Source of the DNA: Nitrospiraceae bacterium
Lineage (GTDB): Bacteria; Nitrospirota; Thermodesulfovibrionia; Thermodesulfovibrionales; Dissulfurispiraceae
Direction: 5' to 3'
NCBI GenBank assembly: GCA_003170655.1
Contig: PMYY01000241.1
Coordinates: 1-12,092 of the forward strand
Length of the DNA: 12,092 nt
The position numbers were made by a program, and so were the translations under genes. The notes below the pieces were generated by a model, which did no database searches, was not told the DNA's origin, and worked only from the letters and a program-made list of their open reading frames with translations. How positions within the stretch are numbered: the first letter of the stretch is position 1; the number at the start of each line of letters is the position of its first letter. Below are positions 1 through 8,700 of this stretch, one piece after another.

Positions 1-1
1 G

Positions 2-1327
2 CTTCGATTCGAAGACCAGGGGCTCACGTCTTTTGCGGGTCTGGTGATCATTCAGTCTTTGTTTGCAAAGCTGAAACTCAAGTCCCGGCTGCGAGAATGC
101 TTTACTCATATGCCCGGCAACTCCGCCTTTGGCCATCATATGATTGTTCTTGGACTGATCGTTCATCTGATGCTTGGATATCGGCGTTTGCGGGACATGG
201 ATTACTACCGGGACGATCTCATGGTGCTTCGACTTCTGGGGCTCAAAAAACTTCCTGATGTTTCCACGGTGAGTCGAGCACTGGCGACCATGGACGCTAC
301 GGGGATTCTGAAGCTTCGACAGTTGTGCCGCGAGATGTTGTTGACCCGGCTGCAGGCCCTCAGGCTTTCTCGGGTGACGATGGACTTCGACGGATCGGTC
401 ATTAGCACTGGAAGAGTGGCCGAAGGCACGGCGGTCGGGTTCAACAAGAAGAAGAAAGGACAGAGAAGCTACTATCCCTTGTTCTGCACTATTGCCCAGA
501 CAGCCCAGGTCCTTGATGTGCTGCCCCGTGCGGGCAATGTCCATGATTCCAATGGAGCCATGCAGTTCATCCTTGACTGCATCGGAAGCATTAGGGCTGC
601 CTGTCCCGGCGTCAATATCGAAGTGCGCATGGACAGCGCCTTCTTCAGCGACCAGATTGTGCAGGAGTTGGACGAACAAGACGTTGAGTTCACCATCTCC
701 GTGCCCTTTGAGCGCTTTTCGGAGCTGAAGCAGATGATTGATAGCAGAAGACGCTGGAGGTGCTTCAATGGTGAACTGTCCTACTTCGATACCAATTGGA
801 AGCCCAGGAAATGGGATGACAAGTTTCGCTTTCTCTTTATTAGAAAGAGAGTCAAACAGCAATCCAAGGAAGCTGTTCAGCTTGACCTCTTTGTTCCTCA
901 GCAATACGGATTCGAGTTCAAGGTGATCGTGACTAACAAGCAGACCACCATGAAGAAGGTTCTCTACTTTCATAATGGCAGAGGGTCTCAAGAAAACACG
1001 AGCGGCGAGCTGAAGTCTCAGTGCAATATGGATTATGTCGCCGTTAGACGGCTGCACGGAAATCATCTTTACCTGATGTCGGCAGTATTGACGCATAATA
1101 TCCTGAGGGAACTTCATATGCTTGTCCATGCGCGTACCCGTGGAACGACAGAAAAACGTGCTGCACTTTGGGAGTTCACCGAGCCCAATACCCTTAGAAG
1201 ATCGCTGTTGCAAAGAGCTGGACGTATTACACGCCCCGCCGGGACACTCACACTCACGTTGAGTGCCAATCCTGTAATAAAAAATGGAATCCTTCATTAT
1301 CTTGAACGCCTAAAAACCGCAGCTTGA
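2..1327 (+). mobile_element. IS1380-type (IS4-like DDE) transposase, 5' end outside window
   Basis: This is the transposase of an insertion sequence. The frame is open from position 2 with no stop. The residues before the GTG at 44 (RFEDQGLTSFAGL) look like the conserved N-terminus of IS1380-family transposases, so the true start is probably left of the window and the GTG is internal. Numbering from that GTG, DDE candidates are D114 or D116 in MDFDGSV, D197 in RMDSAFF, and E317. The last sits in H310-x2-R313-x3-E317-x6-K324, the IS4-type signature Y-x2-R-x3-E-x6-K with His for Tyr. The 427 residues after the GTG are close to the usual family length and show no frameshift, so the enzyme may be active. 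The left terminal repeat is outside the window. I could not identify the right end, which should lie within about 100-200 bp after 1327. Family level is fairly sure; the exact IS is not named. Confidence 0.88.
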
Positions 1328-1492
1328 AACCGACAGTTATGCAACGTAAGGTAAACAGACAGACAATTTCTTAGTTCTCTATCGCTTATTCGTACTGGTC
1401 ACGTGGTTTGGGTTTCGGTCTCAACAGCCTACCTCTGCGAATTACTGCTTAACAGCAAGAGTGTCGGACTTTTATCGCTATCGAGAATACGT

Positions 1493-1738
1493 TTATGCCT
1501 TTTTCTGTCCTTCGCTACCACGTTCTTTAGGTACGTCCGTTCGTATCAGTCTACGCACAAAGAAGACTGCGCCCAGCGCGATTACAATCCAAGAGACTAC
1601 CATGACTATTGTGATCCATGTTGGCAGGCTCGAACCCTGCTCGTCAATGTGGCCCGGACGGTCCCCATGGGCATAGACAGAATCTGCAGAATACAGAACC
1701 GCTAACGCTGTTGAGTACACAAATTCACGCATTCTCAT
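1493..1738 (-). CDS. Small exported or membrane-anchored protein, unknown function
   Basis: The predicted protein has 81 residues. The first 24 or so resemble a signal peptide: MRMR, a hydrophobic run, then VYAHG, which fits a signal peptidase site after Ala-X-Ala-like residues. A short polar stretch (HGDRPGHIDEQG) follows, then one strong membrane segment of about 22 residues (WITIVMVVSWIVIALGAVFFV), then a basic, charged tail (RRLIRTDVPKERG, ending QKKA). This predicts a protein with a small external loop and a cytoplasmic tail. A ribosome binding site (AAGGAAC) lies about 6-8 nt before the ATG. The gene stands alone between the transposase and the large minus-strand operon, so context gives no function. 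I do not recognise the family. The signal/TM layout and the binding site argue for a real gene over the overlapping plus-strand frames, which lack both. Confidence 0.6.
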   Translation of the reverse strand: MRMREFVYSTALAVLYSADSVYAHGDRPGHIDEQGSSLPTWITIVMVVSWIVIALGAVFFVRRLIRTDVPKERGSEGQKKA

Positions 1739-1783
1739 CCTATTGTTCCTTTTTTGCTTCCGCTCAAAGACTTTCTTATGAAG

Positions 1784-1812
1784 AATATACCCATATCCGA
1801 CATGTCGACCAA
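1784..1812 (-). promoter_or_regulatory. Possible sigma-70 promoter of the small membrane-protein gene
   Basis: On the minus strand a TATATT (-10-like, 5 of 6 matches) at 1789-1784 is preceded by exactly 17 nt and a weak TTGGTC (-35-like, only TTG matches) at 1812-1807. The start codon at 1738 lies about 45 nt downstream. A 10-bp palindrome (CGACATGTCG, 1798-1807) falls in the spacer and could be an operator. The match is modest and this may be chance. Confidence 0.25.
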
Positions 1813-2006
1813 CTCAACTCACCGGTAAAGAGGATTCCCTGAAATGATCTGATAATTCTTATCTTCCTTGCTAGAGACCGGATTAGGCGAGTTACAGGAA
1901 GTCAATCGACAAAGCCTCATGAAAGTTTTTTGTAGAAATCTCTGAATTCATAGTACTGGCAAAATTGATGTTATCAGTAGGAGAGGTTAGCAGCAATCAG
2001 ATCCGG

Positions 2007-2061
2007 TAGAGTAGAGAGCTTGCGAAGTGGCTGATAGACCTACCTCTAGCTCTCTACTCTA
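2007..2061. repeat. Perfect 14-bp inverted repeat with 27-nt spacer
   Basis: The left arm TAGAGTAGAGAGCT (2007-2020) is the exact reverse complement of the right arm AGCTCTCTACTCTA (2048-2061). Transcribed from either strand it would form a 14-bp stem with a 27-nt loop. No T run follows either arm, so it is not a classic terminator. It lies in non-coding sequence about 330 bp beyond the operon's last gene. It could be an mRNA 3'-end structure, a small RNA, the ends of a tiny mobile repeat, or a protein binding site. Confidence 0.75.
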
Positions 2062-2223
2062 ATGTTTGTGTCAGTCTAATGGTACTGAAGATGGCGCATT
2101 AGTAACACTATTATGGCGTGAACGTAGTTAATAATAGGATCAACTCATTCTCTTCTGATAGTGGAATCAACTCCGACCATCATTGTTACTATACCCATCC
2201 ATTGATCCCGTGAAATCTTTTCT

Positions 2224-2358
2224 TTAAATATTTTTACAAGTCAGCAACACTGTTTGGCTGACGCATGTGAGTTCATCACTATATCCGTACCGCTTTAAAG
2301 GCACTATATAAAACCACATATTTTCAGGAACGTATCTTGAACTATCGGATATATACAT
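2224..2358 (-). CDS. Doubtful 44-residue open frame after flxA
   Basis: A 44-codon frame begins 33 nt after the flxA stop. A perfect AAGGAGG stands directly before it, but only about one nucleotide separates it from the ATG, which is too close for efficient initiation. The peptide (starting MYISDSSRYVPEN) has no recognisable motif, no signal peptide and no membrane segment. It may be a chance frame or a relic. It is listed only because of the strong binding-site sequence and its position at the operon's end. Confidence 0.15.
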   Translation of the reverse strand: MYISDSSRYVPENMWFYIVPLKRYGYSDELTCVSQTVLLTCKNI

Positions 2359-2391
2359 TCCTCCTTCATAGAACGAACTTTCTTGCACAGA

Positions 2392-3231
2392 TTAATACTC
2401 TTGAGGCATCTCCTTCAACTGGGCCATAGAGAATACCGGCCCGTCTTTGCAGACATACTCCGGACCTACGTTACACCTGCCGCATATGCCGATACCGCAC
2501 TTCATCCTATTTTCAAGCGAAGTGATTGTCTGCTCCGGAGTAAAGCCCAGCTTGATCATAACGGGCAGCGTATATTTAATCATGACGGGCGGCCCGCAGA
2601 TCACTGCGATGGCATTTTTTGAGGACGGCGCAACCTGCTCGGTTACTGCCGGTACGAAGCCGACCCTCCCGGTCCAGCCGGGCGCATCCCTGTCTACAGT
2701 TACGTTATAATTGATATCGTCCCGTTTGGACCACTCCGCCAAGGTATCTTTGTAAAGCAGCATCCCCGGCGTCCTAGCCCCATAAATAAGGGTAATCTTC
2801 CCAAAATCAGCTCTGTTTTTCTTGTCGAGCATATACACAATTGTGGCGCGCAGAGTGGTAAATGCATAACCTCCGCCGATGATCGTAACATCCTTTCCCT
2901 TCATCTTGTCGAAAGGATAGGAGTTTCCGAGCGGGCCTCTCACGCCCATTATTGATCCTTCAATCAGATTGTGTAGGGCAGTAGTAACCACTCCCATCTT
3001 GTTTACGGTAAAAAGTAGATGATCCCCTTCGGTTGGGGACGAAGCTATCCCGATGGGGATCTCACCCTTGCCCGTAACCGAAAGCTGCGCAAACTGGCCG
3101 GGAGTATAATCAAAGGTCTTACAGTCATCGTCATTGAGGAATACCAGCTTGAACGACTTGATATTCCTGTCTTCTGTCTCAATTACTGTCTTTTCTATCC
3201 TTACCGGATACGGCAAATACGGGTTTTTCAT
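2392..3231 (-). CDS. flxA: FAD/NAD(P)H-binding oxidoreductase subunit FlxA, with C-terminal [2Fe-2S] site
   Basis: A 279-residue cytoplasmic flavoprotein of the ferredoxin-reductase/PyrK/AsrB superfamily. The N-terminal half is the FAD domain, with PGQF at 44-47, IPIGIASSP at about 58-66 in place of the RxYS motif, and RGPLG at 98-102. The second half binds NAD(P)H: VTIIGGGYAF from about 115, with GGG at 119-121, and CGPP at 212-215. Near the C-terminus C245, C250, C253 and C261 form the C-x4-C-x2-C-x7-C pattern of a [2Fe-2S] cluster. In characterised Flx-Hdr systems this subunit oxidises NADH and feeds the iron-sulfur relay. It is the last gene of the operon, 30 bp after flxB, with only a weak purine-rich binding site (GCGAGAG). 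The operon lacks hydrogenase genes, which supports NAD(P)H as donor. An AsrB-like or sulfhydrogenase gamma-like role is the alternative, but the neighbours favour FlxA. Confidence 0.85.
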   Translation of the reverse strand: MKNPYLPYPVRIEKTVIETEDRNIKSFKLVFLNDDDCKTFDYTPGQFAQLSVTGKGEIPIGIASSPTEGDHLLFTVNKMGVVTTALHNLIEGSIMGVRGPLGNSYPFDKMKGKDVTIIGGGYAFTTLRATIVYMLDKKNRADFGKITLIYGARTPGMLLYKDTLAEWSKRDDINYNVTVDRDAPGWTGRVGFVPAVTEQVAPSSKNAIAVICGPPVMIKYTLPVMIKLGFTPEQTITSLENRMKCGIGICGRCNVGPEYVCKDGPVFSMAQLKEMPQEY

Positions 3232-3261
3232 ATATCACTCTCGCTCTTGTCGTAGTTATTC

Positions 3262-4293
3262 TCAAGAATTCATCTGTTTCACTACTTCGCGTATGTCTAT
3301 ATTCACAGGGCACAAAGCGACACAGCGCCCGCAACCGACACAACCGATTTCCCCATTCCTCTTCATCGGAATATACTTGAACTTGTGCATAAACCGTTGT
3401 CTTACTCGCTCCTTCTTGGTAGGCCGCGGGTTATGCCCAGTCGCATGAACGGTGAATATCCACGTCATGCACGACTCCCAGTTGCGTACCCTCTCTCCTC
3501 CTTCTTTTGATACCTCGTCCTGTATATCGAAGCAATGGCAAGTCGGGCATACATACGAACAGGTTGAGCAGTTAAGACAGGGTTCGGATATCCCTGTCCA
3601 GCAATCTTCGTTAAAGAGTTCCAGCACCGTCTTGTCCTTCACCTTGTCGGTGCCAAACTGGACAGTCATAACGTCTTCAGCCTTCTTTCTGAGCACCATA
3701 TGGGCCTCGATATTCGCATCGCTGGGCTCTCTCATCACGGATATGCCTGCAACCAGCTCCCTGCCCTTCTTGGTCAGGGCCTTAAAGAGGTAGTGCTCGC
3801 CGAGATCGGAGACCAGGACGTCCAGTCCTTTCTCGTCAAACGGGTGGGAGTTGACCGATGTGCAAAAACATGTACTGCACGGCTCAGTACAGCCAAGCCC
3901 GACGAGGGTTGTAGCGTCCCTCTTGGAAAACCAGTAGTTATCGGTAAACTGGTCGTTCTTAAAAATCATGTCCAGGATGCGGAAGGCCCGCGCATCGCAT
4001 GGCCTTATGCCGAAGATGGCCTTCTTCGTGGGCTGGGCCTGTTCATCCCTGTAAATGTTGGCATCCTCTCCCTCCCGGCGAAATGAAAGCATTTTCTCTG
4101 ACTGAGGAAAGAAGATTTCCTTGGGAGACATGGTCGAGTTTTTAAACCCATCCAGGGCCATATCCGTTGCATTCGAAACAGGAGCGTACTTGACCTGCTC
4201 GCCCTCTTTAACCGGCCCCCAGACCTCGCATGTCCTTCCCAATTCTTCAATAAAAACTGCCATATTTTTCTTGTTCAGTCTCATGTATTCCAT
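3262..4293 (-). CDS. flxB: Two-[4Fe-4S] iron-sulfur subunit FlxB (AsrA-like)
   Basis: A 343-residue iron-sulfur protein related to AsrA and to hydrogenase beta-type subunits. The middle carries GIRPCDARAF (95-104), a family hallmark, and a Cys cluster at 135, 139, 142 and 144. Two ferredoxin-like motifs follow: C239-x2-C242-x2-C245-x3-C249-P, with extra C252 and C254, and C318-x2-C321-x2-C324-x3-C328-P. It should pass electrons between FlxA and the other Flx subunits in the cytoplasm. The start at 4293 was chosen because homology-like sequence begins at MEYMRLNKK and an AAGGAG lies 11 nt upstream. A longer frame from 4377 would overlap flxC by 76 bp and adds a low-complexity, unconserved-looking leader. 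A second ATG at 4284 is also possible. The stop of flxC is 8 bp upstream, showing tight translational coupling. Confidence 0.85.
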   Translation of the reverse strand: MEYMRLNKKNMAVFIEELGRTCEVWGPVKEGEQVKYAPVSNATDMALDGFKNSTMSPKEIFFPQSEKMLSFRREGEDANIYRDEQAQPTKKAIFGIRPCDARAFRILDMIFKNDQFTDNYWFSKRDATTLVGLGCTEPCSTCFCTSVNSHPFDEKGLDVLVSDLGEHYLFKALTKKGRELVAGISVMREPSDANIEAHMVLRKKAEDVMTVQFGTDKVKDKTVLELFNEDCWTGISEPCLNCSTCSYVCPTCHCFDIQDEVSKEGGERVRNWESCMTWIFTVHATGHNPRPTKKERVRQRFMHKFKYIPMKRNGEIGCVGCGRCVALCPVNIDIREVVKQMNS

Positions 4294-4301
4294 ATCAGCA
4301 C

Positions 4302-5258
4302 CTACTCCTTCACGAACGGCTGAGGGTCGTCGCGCTTGAAGACTGTCAGTGGCGGCTGCGTCTTCAGGTCCTTCCATGCCTCATAACCGTCGAAGTTTTC
4401 CCTGATCTCTTTTTCCACCTTGCCGGAGATCAGCCTCACCTTGATCCCCATCGGGCAGGCGTCCTCGCATGCCCCACATTCGGTGCACCGCCCTGCAGTA
4501 TGGAAGGCTCTGATCAGGTGATAGGACAGGACATCCGTGCTGTCCTGGGATTTCCCGCACCACTGCGGGCTGGATTTGTCCACAAAACACTCTGGACAGT
4601 AGCACAACGGACAGGCATCCCGGCAGGCATAGCAACGTATGCAAGGGCTTAAAAGTTCATCGACAAATGCTGCCCTTTCTTCAGGAGACATCGCCTCTAC
4701 CGCTTTTATTTTCTCGTAACGGACGGGGTCCTTCTGTTCATTGACCTTCTCTGCGGCGAGTTCATCAAAAAGCACAGGGTTTCTGACAGTGCACCGATCG
4801 CAATTGCGGCTCAGCACGTCACCGCGGTTCATTGTAACCTCGAATCCCCTTCCTTTTGCAATGACGTACAAGTCATTCTCTGTCACTTCTGTAATCTCTC
4901 CGGGGACGGCTGCGATGAGTTTCCGGGAGTCAAGCATACCGGTGCAAGGCACTCCAATGATGTAGAGATTGTCGCTGTTTATCTGTTTCTCCTGAATCAG
5001 GCCCACTATGTTTCTGCTCACACATCCCTGGGCAATTATGGCGACACGTTTATCATTGAAACGGGACAGATAGCTCGCCAAGTTGCCGCGGCAGTTGCCG
5101 TCCCAAACAAGCTTGTCAGCTTCTTCGGCATTTTTGGCAAAATATGGGATATTTTTTAGCGGGATAGTACCTTTCTTGTAGCCAATGACGACATCGACCC
5201 TATGGTCGTTCAAGAGTTTTTTTGCCACTTTCCTGATCTTTTCAGTGCGAATAGGCAT
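4302..5258 (-). CDS. flxC: Iron-sulfur subunit FlxC (F420-hydrogenase beta-like with dicluster ferredoxin)
   Basis: A 318-residue cytoplasmic protein. Its first 160 residues resemble the N-terminal region of coenzyme-F420 hydrogenase/dehydrogenase beta-type proteins: VWDGNCRGNLASYL at about 51-64, AIIAQGCVSRN, IGVPCTGM at 101-108, and a CxxC at C153/C156. The C-terminal part is a dicluster ferredoxin: C206-x2-C209-x2-C212-x3-C216, followed by a Cys-rich CYCPEC stretch, then C258-x2-C261-x2-C264-x3-C268-P. Its likely role is an electron relay between FlxB and FlxD. The ATG overlaps the flxD stop by one base (TAATG), and GGAGG lies 9 nt upstream inside the flxD end, so the two are translationally coupled. 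The name rests on operon context and cofactor pattern. Which of the two iron-sulfur proteins is called FlxB or FlxC in the literature was recalled, not checked. Confidence 0.8.
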   Translation of the reverse strand: MPIRTEKIRKVAKKLLNDHRVDVVIGYKKGTIPLKNIPYFAKNAEEADKLVWDGNCRGNLASYLSRFNDKRVAIIAQGCVSRNIVGLIQEKQINSDNLYIIGVPCTGMLDSRKLIAAVPGEITEVTENDLYVIAKGRGFEVTMNRGDVLSRNCDRCTVRNPVLFDELAAEKVNEQKDPVRYEKIKAVEAMSPEERAAFVDELLSPCIRCYACRDACPLCYCPECFVDKSSPQWCGKSQDSTDVLSYHLIRAFHTAGRCTECGACEDACPMGIKVRLISGKVEKEIRENFDGYEAWKDLKTQPPLTVFKRDDPQPFVKE

Positions 5259-5704
5259 TATTCAGCACCTCCGCTTTCGACTTCGACGGGTTCTTTGACA
5301 AGACGTTTAATCGGCCCTAATGCCGTTACGCTCTCGACAACCTCTGTTGCAAAACTGGCGAATTTCTCGCCTTCAGCAGAAGAAATCCAGGAGAAATGAA
5401 GCCTGCCTGGCTCTAGGCCTGCATACTCCAGCAGGTTCTTTATAATCGCAAACTTGCGACGGGCGATCAGGTTGCCACTGATGTAGTGGCAGTCGCCCGG
5501 ATGTCAGCCAGATACCCAGACGCCGTCAACTCCCCTGCGGAATGCGTCCATGATAAACTCCAGACTCATACGTCCTGTGCAAGGAATCCTTACGACCTTG
5601 ACGTTGACAGGATATTTCATCCTGCTTACTCCGGCCAGGTCAGCCGCTCCGTAACTACACCAGTTACACAGAAAAGCCACGATAGTTGGTTCGAACTTTG
5701 CCAT
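5258..5704 (-). CDS. flxD: FlxD/MvhD iron-sulfur protein, selenocysteine-containing (UGA at codon 67)
   Basis: Read through the in-frame TGA at 5506-5504, this is a 148-residue MvhD-family protein. The family links an electron-input module (MvhAG hydrogenase or FlxABC) to HdrA through a [2Fe-2S] cluster. The N-terminus FEPTIVAFLCNWCSYGAADLAG (C13, C16) and VRIPCTGR (C42) are MvhD signatures. The TGA falls exactly where the family has Cys in G-C-HPGDCHY; here it is G-U67-HPGDC72HY. After it the conserved sequence continues without break (ISGN, a basic helix, then ISSAEGEKFA) to a TAA. The tail (about residues 129-148, acidic, ending EVESGGAE) is variable. GGGAAGGG upstream gives a plausible binding site. 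Translation stopping at the TGA would give a useless 66-residue piece lacking half the cluster ligands. I infer recoding; a nonsense mutation is the alternative but is unlikely given a second, similar case in hdrA. Confidence 0.88.
5461..5506 (-). promoter_or_regulatory. UGA recoding site and candidate SECIS-like hairpin in flxD
   Basis: The UGA is at 5506-5504. Starting 6 nt later the mRNA can fold into a two-part hairpin: GGGCGA (5498-5493) pairs with UCGCCC (5466-5461), and above an internal loop UGCCACU (5491-5485) pairs with AGUGGCA (5479-5473) around an ACAUC loop. That is 13 base pairs in all, in the right place for a bacterial SECIS. The loop lacks the G/GU usually needed by SelB, so the element is either atypical or the real fold is different. 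Coding constraint on the HPGDCHY motif may shape it. Confidence 0.5.
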
Positions 5705-5729
5705 GAAATACCCTTCCCATTTAATTAAT

Positions 5730-5757
5730 ACAACAGGGCCATAAAGACTCCTGTTGT
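5730..5757 (-). repeat. 8-bp inverted repeat in the hdrA-flxD gap
   Basis: In the 63-bp gap between the hdrA stop and the flxD start, ACAACAGG (5730-5737) and CCTGTTGT (5750-5757) are exact reverse complements with a 12-nt spacer. In the mRNA this forms an 8-bp stem that ends about 25 nt before the flxD start codon. No U run follows, so it is not a terminator. It may protect or process the transcript, or tune flxD translation. Confidence 0.5.
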
Positions 5758-5767
5758 GTTACTGTTG

Positions 5768-8700
5768 TTAAAGCACTCCTTCCAGTGCATCGAGCTGAGC
5801 CATGATCTCACCTGTTGTGAATCCTTTAAGGTCCGGAGCTCCGGACCTGCATGAGGTAACACAAACGCCGCACCCCTTGCAGAGCGCGACATTGATCTCA
5901 GCCTTCCCTTTATCGTCGAATTTTATCGCTTGGAACGGGCAGAGGTTAATGCATACGCCGCAGCCTGCGCAACGCCTCTTTTCTATATTGGATATGCTGC
6001 CACCGACTACGATGCTGTCCATCGAAAGGACGGTAACAGCTCTCGCTACGGCCGCCTGGGCTTGAGCAACCGTCTCATCTATGGCCTTTGGATAGTGGGC
6101 CAACCCACATAAAAAGACACCATCAGTGGCAAAGTCAACAGGCCTCAACTTCTGGTGTGCTTCCAGAAACCAGCCGTCAGCATCCATCGGGACCTTAAAC
6201 TGTTGGGCAAGCTCTTCTTCCCTATTGGAAACTATGGCTGATGCCAGGACCAGATAATCGGCATTCACCTTGATGGACTTTTGAATGATATGATCGGTAA
6301 ATATGACATCGATCGTGCTGCCGTTGTCCTCAACCAGAGGCTTCTTGGATTCGTCGTATTTGGCAAAAAACACGCCTAGGTCCCTAGCTTCTTTGTAAAG
6401 GTCTTCGAGCTCCCCATAAGTCCGGATGTCCCTGTTAATGATGACAACATTCGCTTTCGGGTTTCTCTTTTTGATTTCGATGGCGCTCTGCACGGAGTGA
6501 GCACAACAGACCTTGCTGCAATAAGGCCTTTCCTTTTCCCTCGATCCGACACATTGGATGAATACGACATTCTTCATCTCTTTGAAGGCAGGTGAATTAT
6601 CCTTAAAAAGCTTGTCGAACTCCGTCTGAGTCATCACCCTCTGGTTCTGCCCGTAGAGGTATTCGGAAGGCTTGAGCTCCGAAGCCCCAGTTGCTATAAT
6701 CGCAACCCCGTGCTCGACTACGACCGACTCTTTGCCGTTTCCGACTTTGCTCAAGGTGGTCTTGAAATTGCCGACAAAGCCCTCGACCTTGGATATCACT
6801 GAATTCAAATGCACCTTTATAAGAGGTTCCGTAGTGACGCTCTTTGCCAACTCTTCGACATATGGAGCGACTAGCTCTGACTTGGTCGTCTGGAACAACT
6901 TAAGCGCGTGTCCTCCTAGACGGTCCGACCTCTCTACAAGGTCGACCTCATAACCCTGTCTCGCCAGTTCGTTTGCGGCGTTCATCCCAGCAACGCCTCC
7001 GCCCACCACCAGCGCGCGTTTGGTGTTTCCGAGCACAGTTTGACTTAACGGCTCAAGCAGAGCAGCCTTGGCTACGGCCATGCGGACAAGGTCTTTAGCC
7101 TTTGCCGTGGCGCGTCTAGGGGTGTCTGAATGGACCCAGGAGTTCTGGTTTCTAATATTAGCCATCTCAAACAGATATTTGTTAAGGCCTGCACTCTGCA
7201 TAGTATCCTGAAAGAGCGGCTCATGTGTACGTGGTGTACATGCTGCAACCACGACACGATTGATGCCATTCTTTACGATCGATTCCTTGATCCTGTCTTG
7301 TGTATCCTGCGAGCAGGTAAACATGCTCTCTTCGGTATACACTACAAACGGAAGCTGCCTTGAATACTCTACCAACTCCGGAACCTTCACTATGCCGCCG
7401 ATGTTTATGCCGCAATTGCATACATAAACGCCGATCCTCGGCGGCTCCCCTGCAATATTCCTCAGCTCCGGGGCAACCGGCTTTACTGTAAGGGTATTAC
7501 GCACCTCCGAAAGATTTGCAGCGGCGGCGCATGCCGCTGCGCTTGCTTCCATAACCGAAACGGGAATATCCTTTGGACCACTGAAAGCTCCGCATGCATA
7601 TATCCCCGGTTTTGAGGTGGCAACCGGTTTGAAAGACGACGTTTTATTGAAGTGATTAGAATTAAGCTCTATCCCCATCTGCTCTGCAAGGACTATGGTC
7701 TCGGGAGGGACGTCGAGACCGACTGAAAGCACCGCCATATCGAAGGTCTCATCGATTAGCTTTCCCTGTTCATCGGCATATCGGATCAGAAGATTTCCTG
7801 TGCCAGCCTCTTCCCTGATCGCCGAAATCATTGACCGCTGGTAGCGTACGCCGAACTGATTCTTGGCACGTTCTACGTACTTGTCGAAATCCTTCCCGTA
7901 CGCCCTCATCTCCATGTAAAAGATGGTGGGTTCTATATGCGCATCGTGCTCTTTAGCAATTACTGCTTGTTTGGTAGCGTACATGCAACAGACAGAAGAA
8001 CACCACGGATTGGCGTTGTGAGGGTCCCTTGACCCCACACATTGTACCCAGGCGACCTTCTTGGGATGCCCGTTATCGGATGGGCGCTTCACATGGCCCT
8101 GATACGGGCCGGAAGGCGAGAGTATCCTCTCAAACTGGAGGCCCGACACAACATTCTTCCAGCGTCCCAGGCCCAGCTCTCCTCTGACCCGTGCGTCATA
8201 GGGCTTAAAGCCGGGAGCCAGGACGATTGAACCAACGTGTACCACTACCTCTTTTTCCTTGTCGTTGAAGTTGATAGCACCCGTGGGACATTTCTTTTCA
8301 CAGATACCGCATTTCTTGCCCAAGCCCAAGATCCGGCAGCGCTCCTTGTCAATAGCGTATTTAAGGGGCACCGCCTGTGAATATTTTACATAGATAGCCT
8401 TTCTCGGACCCAGTCCCTCGTTGTGTTCATCCGGTACCTTTGTTGGGCACTTCGCCGCGCAATCTCCGCAGGCAATACATTTTTCCATATCGACATAGCG
8501 GGGATTTTCGATGATATTGACAGTAAAGTCACCCTCACTGCCGGAAACCGATTTGATGTTTGAAAGCGTGTGGAGCTTTATGTTTGGATGCCGGCCGACC
8601 TCGACCAGTTTTGGTGAGATTATTCACATCGCGCAGTCATTGGTCGGAAATGTCTTGTCCAGTTGAGCCATGACGCCGCCAATAGAAGGCGACTTCTCGA

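Larger units (their letters stand above)
1739..2391. other. Gene-poor intergenic region
   Basis: About 650 bp, AT-rich, between the small membrane-protein gene and the 3' end of the hdr-flx operon. I see no convincing gene apart from the weak 44-codon frame at 2224-2358. The only strong structure is the 14-bp inverted repeat at 2007-2061. No clear rho-independent terminator (GC stem plus T run) follows flxA within the first 100 nt. Confidence 0.6.

Noticed and set aside
1403..1705. 100-codon plus-strand frame after the transposase
   Set aside because: It overlaps, on the opposite strand, the better supported signal-plus-TM gene at 1493-1738, and shows no binding site or motif.
2280..2353. 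TATATCCG/CGGATATA inverted repeat after flxA as a terminator
   Set aside because: The arms are only 8 bp, AT-rich and separated by nearly 60 nt, with no T run; probably chance.
3257..3264. flxB stop TGA as another selenocysteine codon
   Set aside because: One sense codon follows before a TAA, and the protein already ends at the usual family length.
4294..4377. Longer N-terminus of flxB starting at 4377
   Set aside because: It would overlap flxC by 76 bp, has an Ala/Arg-rich leader without family-like sequence, and a good binding site precedes the ATG at 4293.
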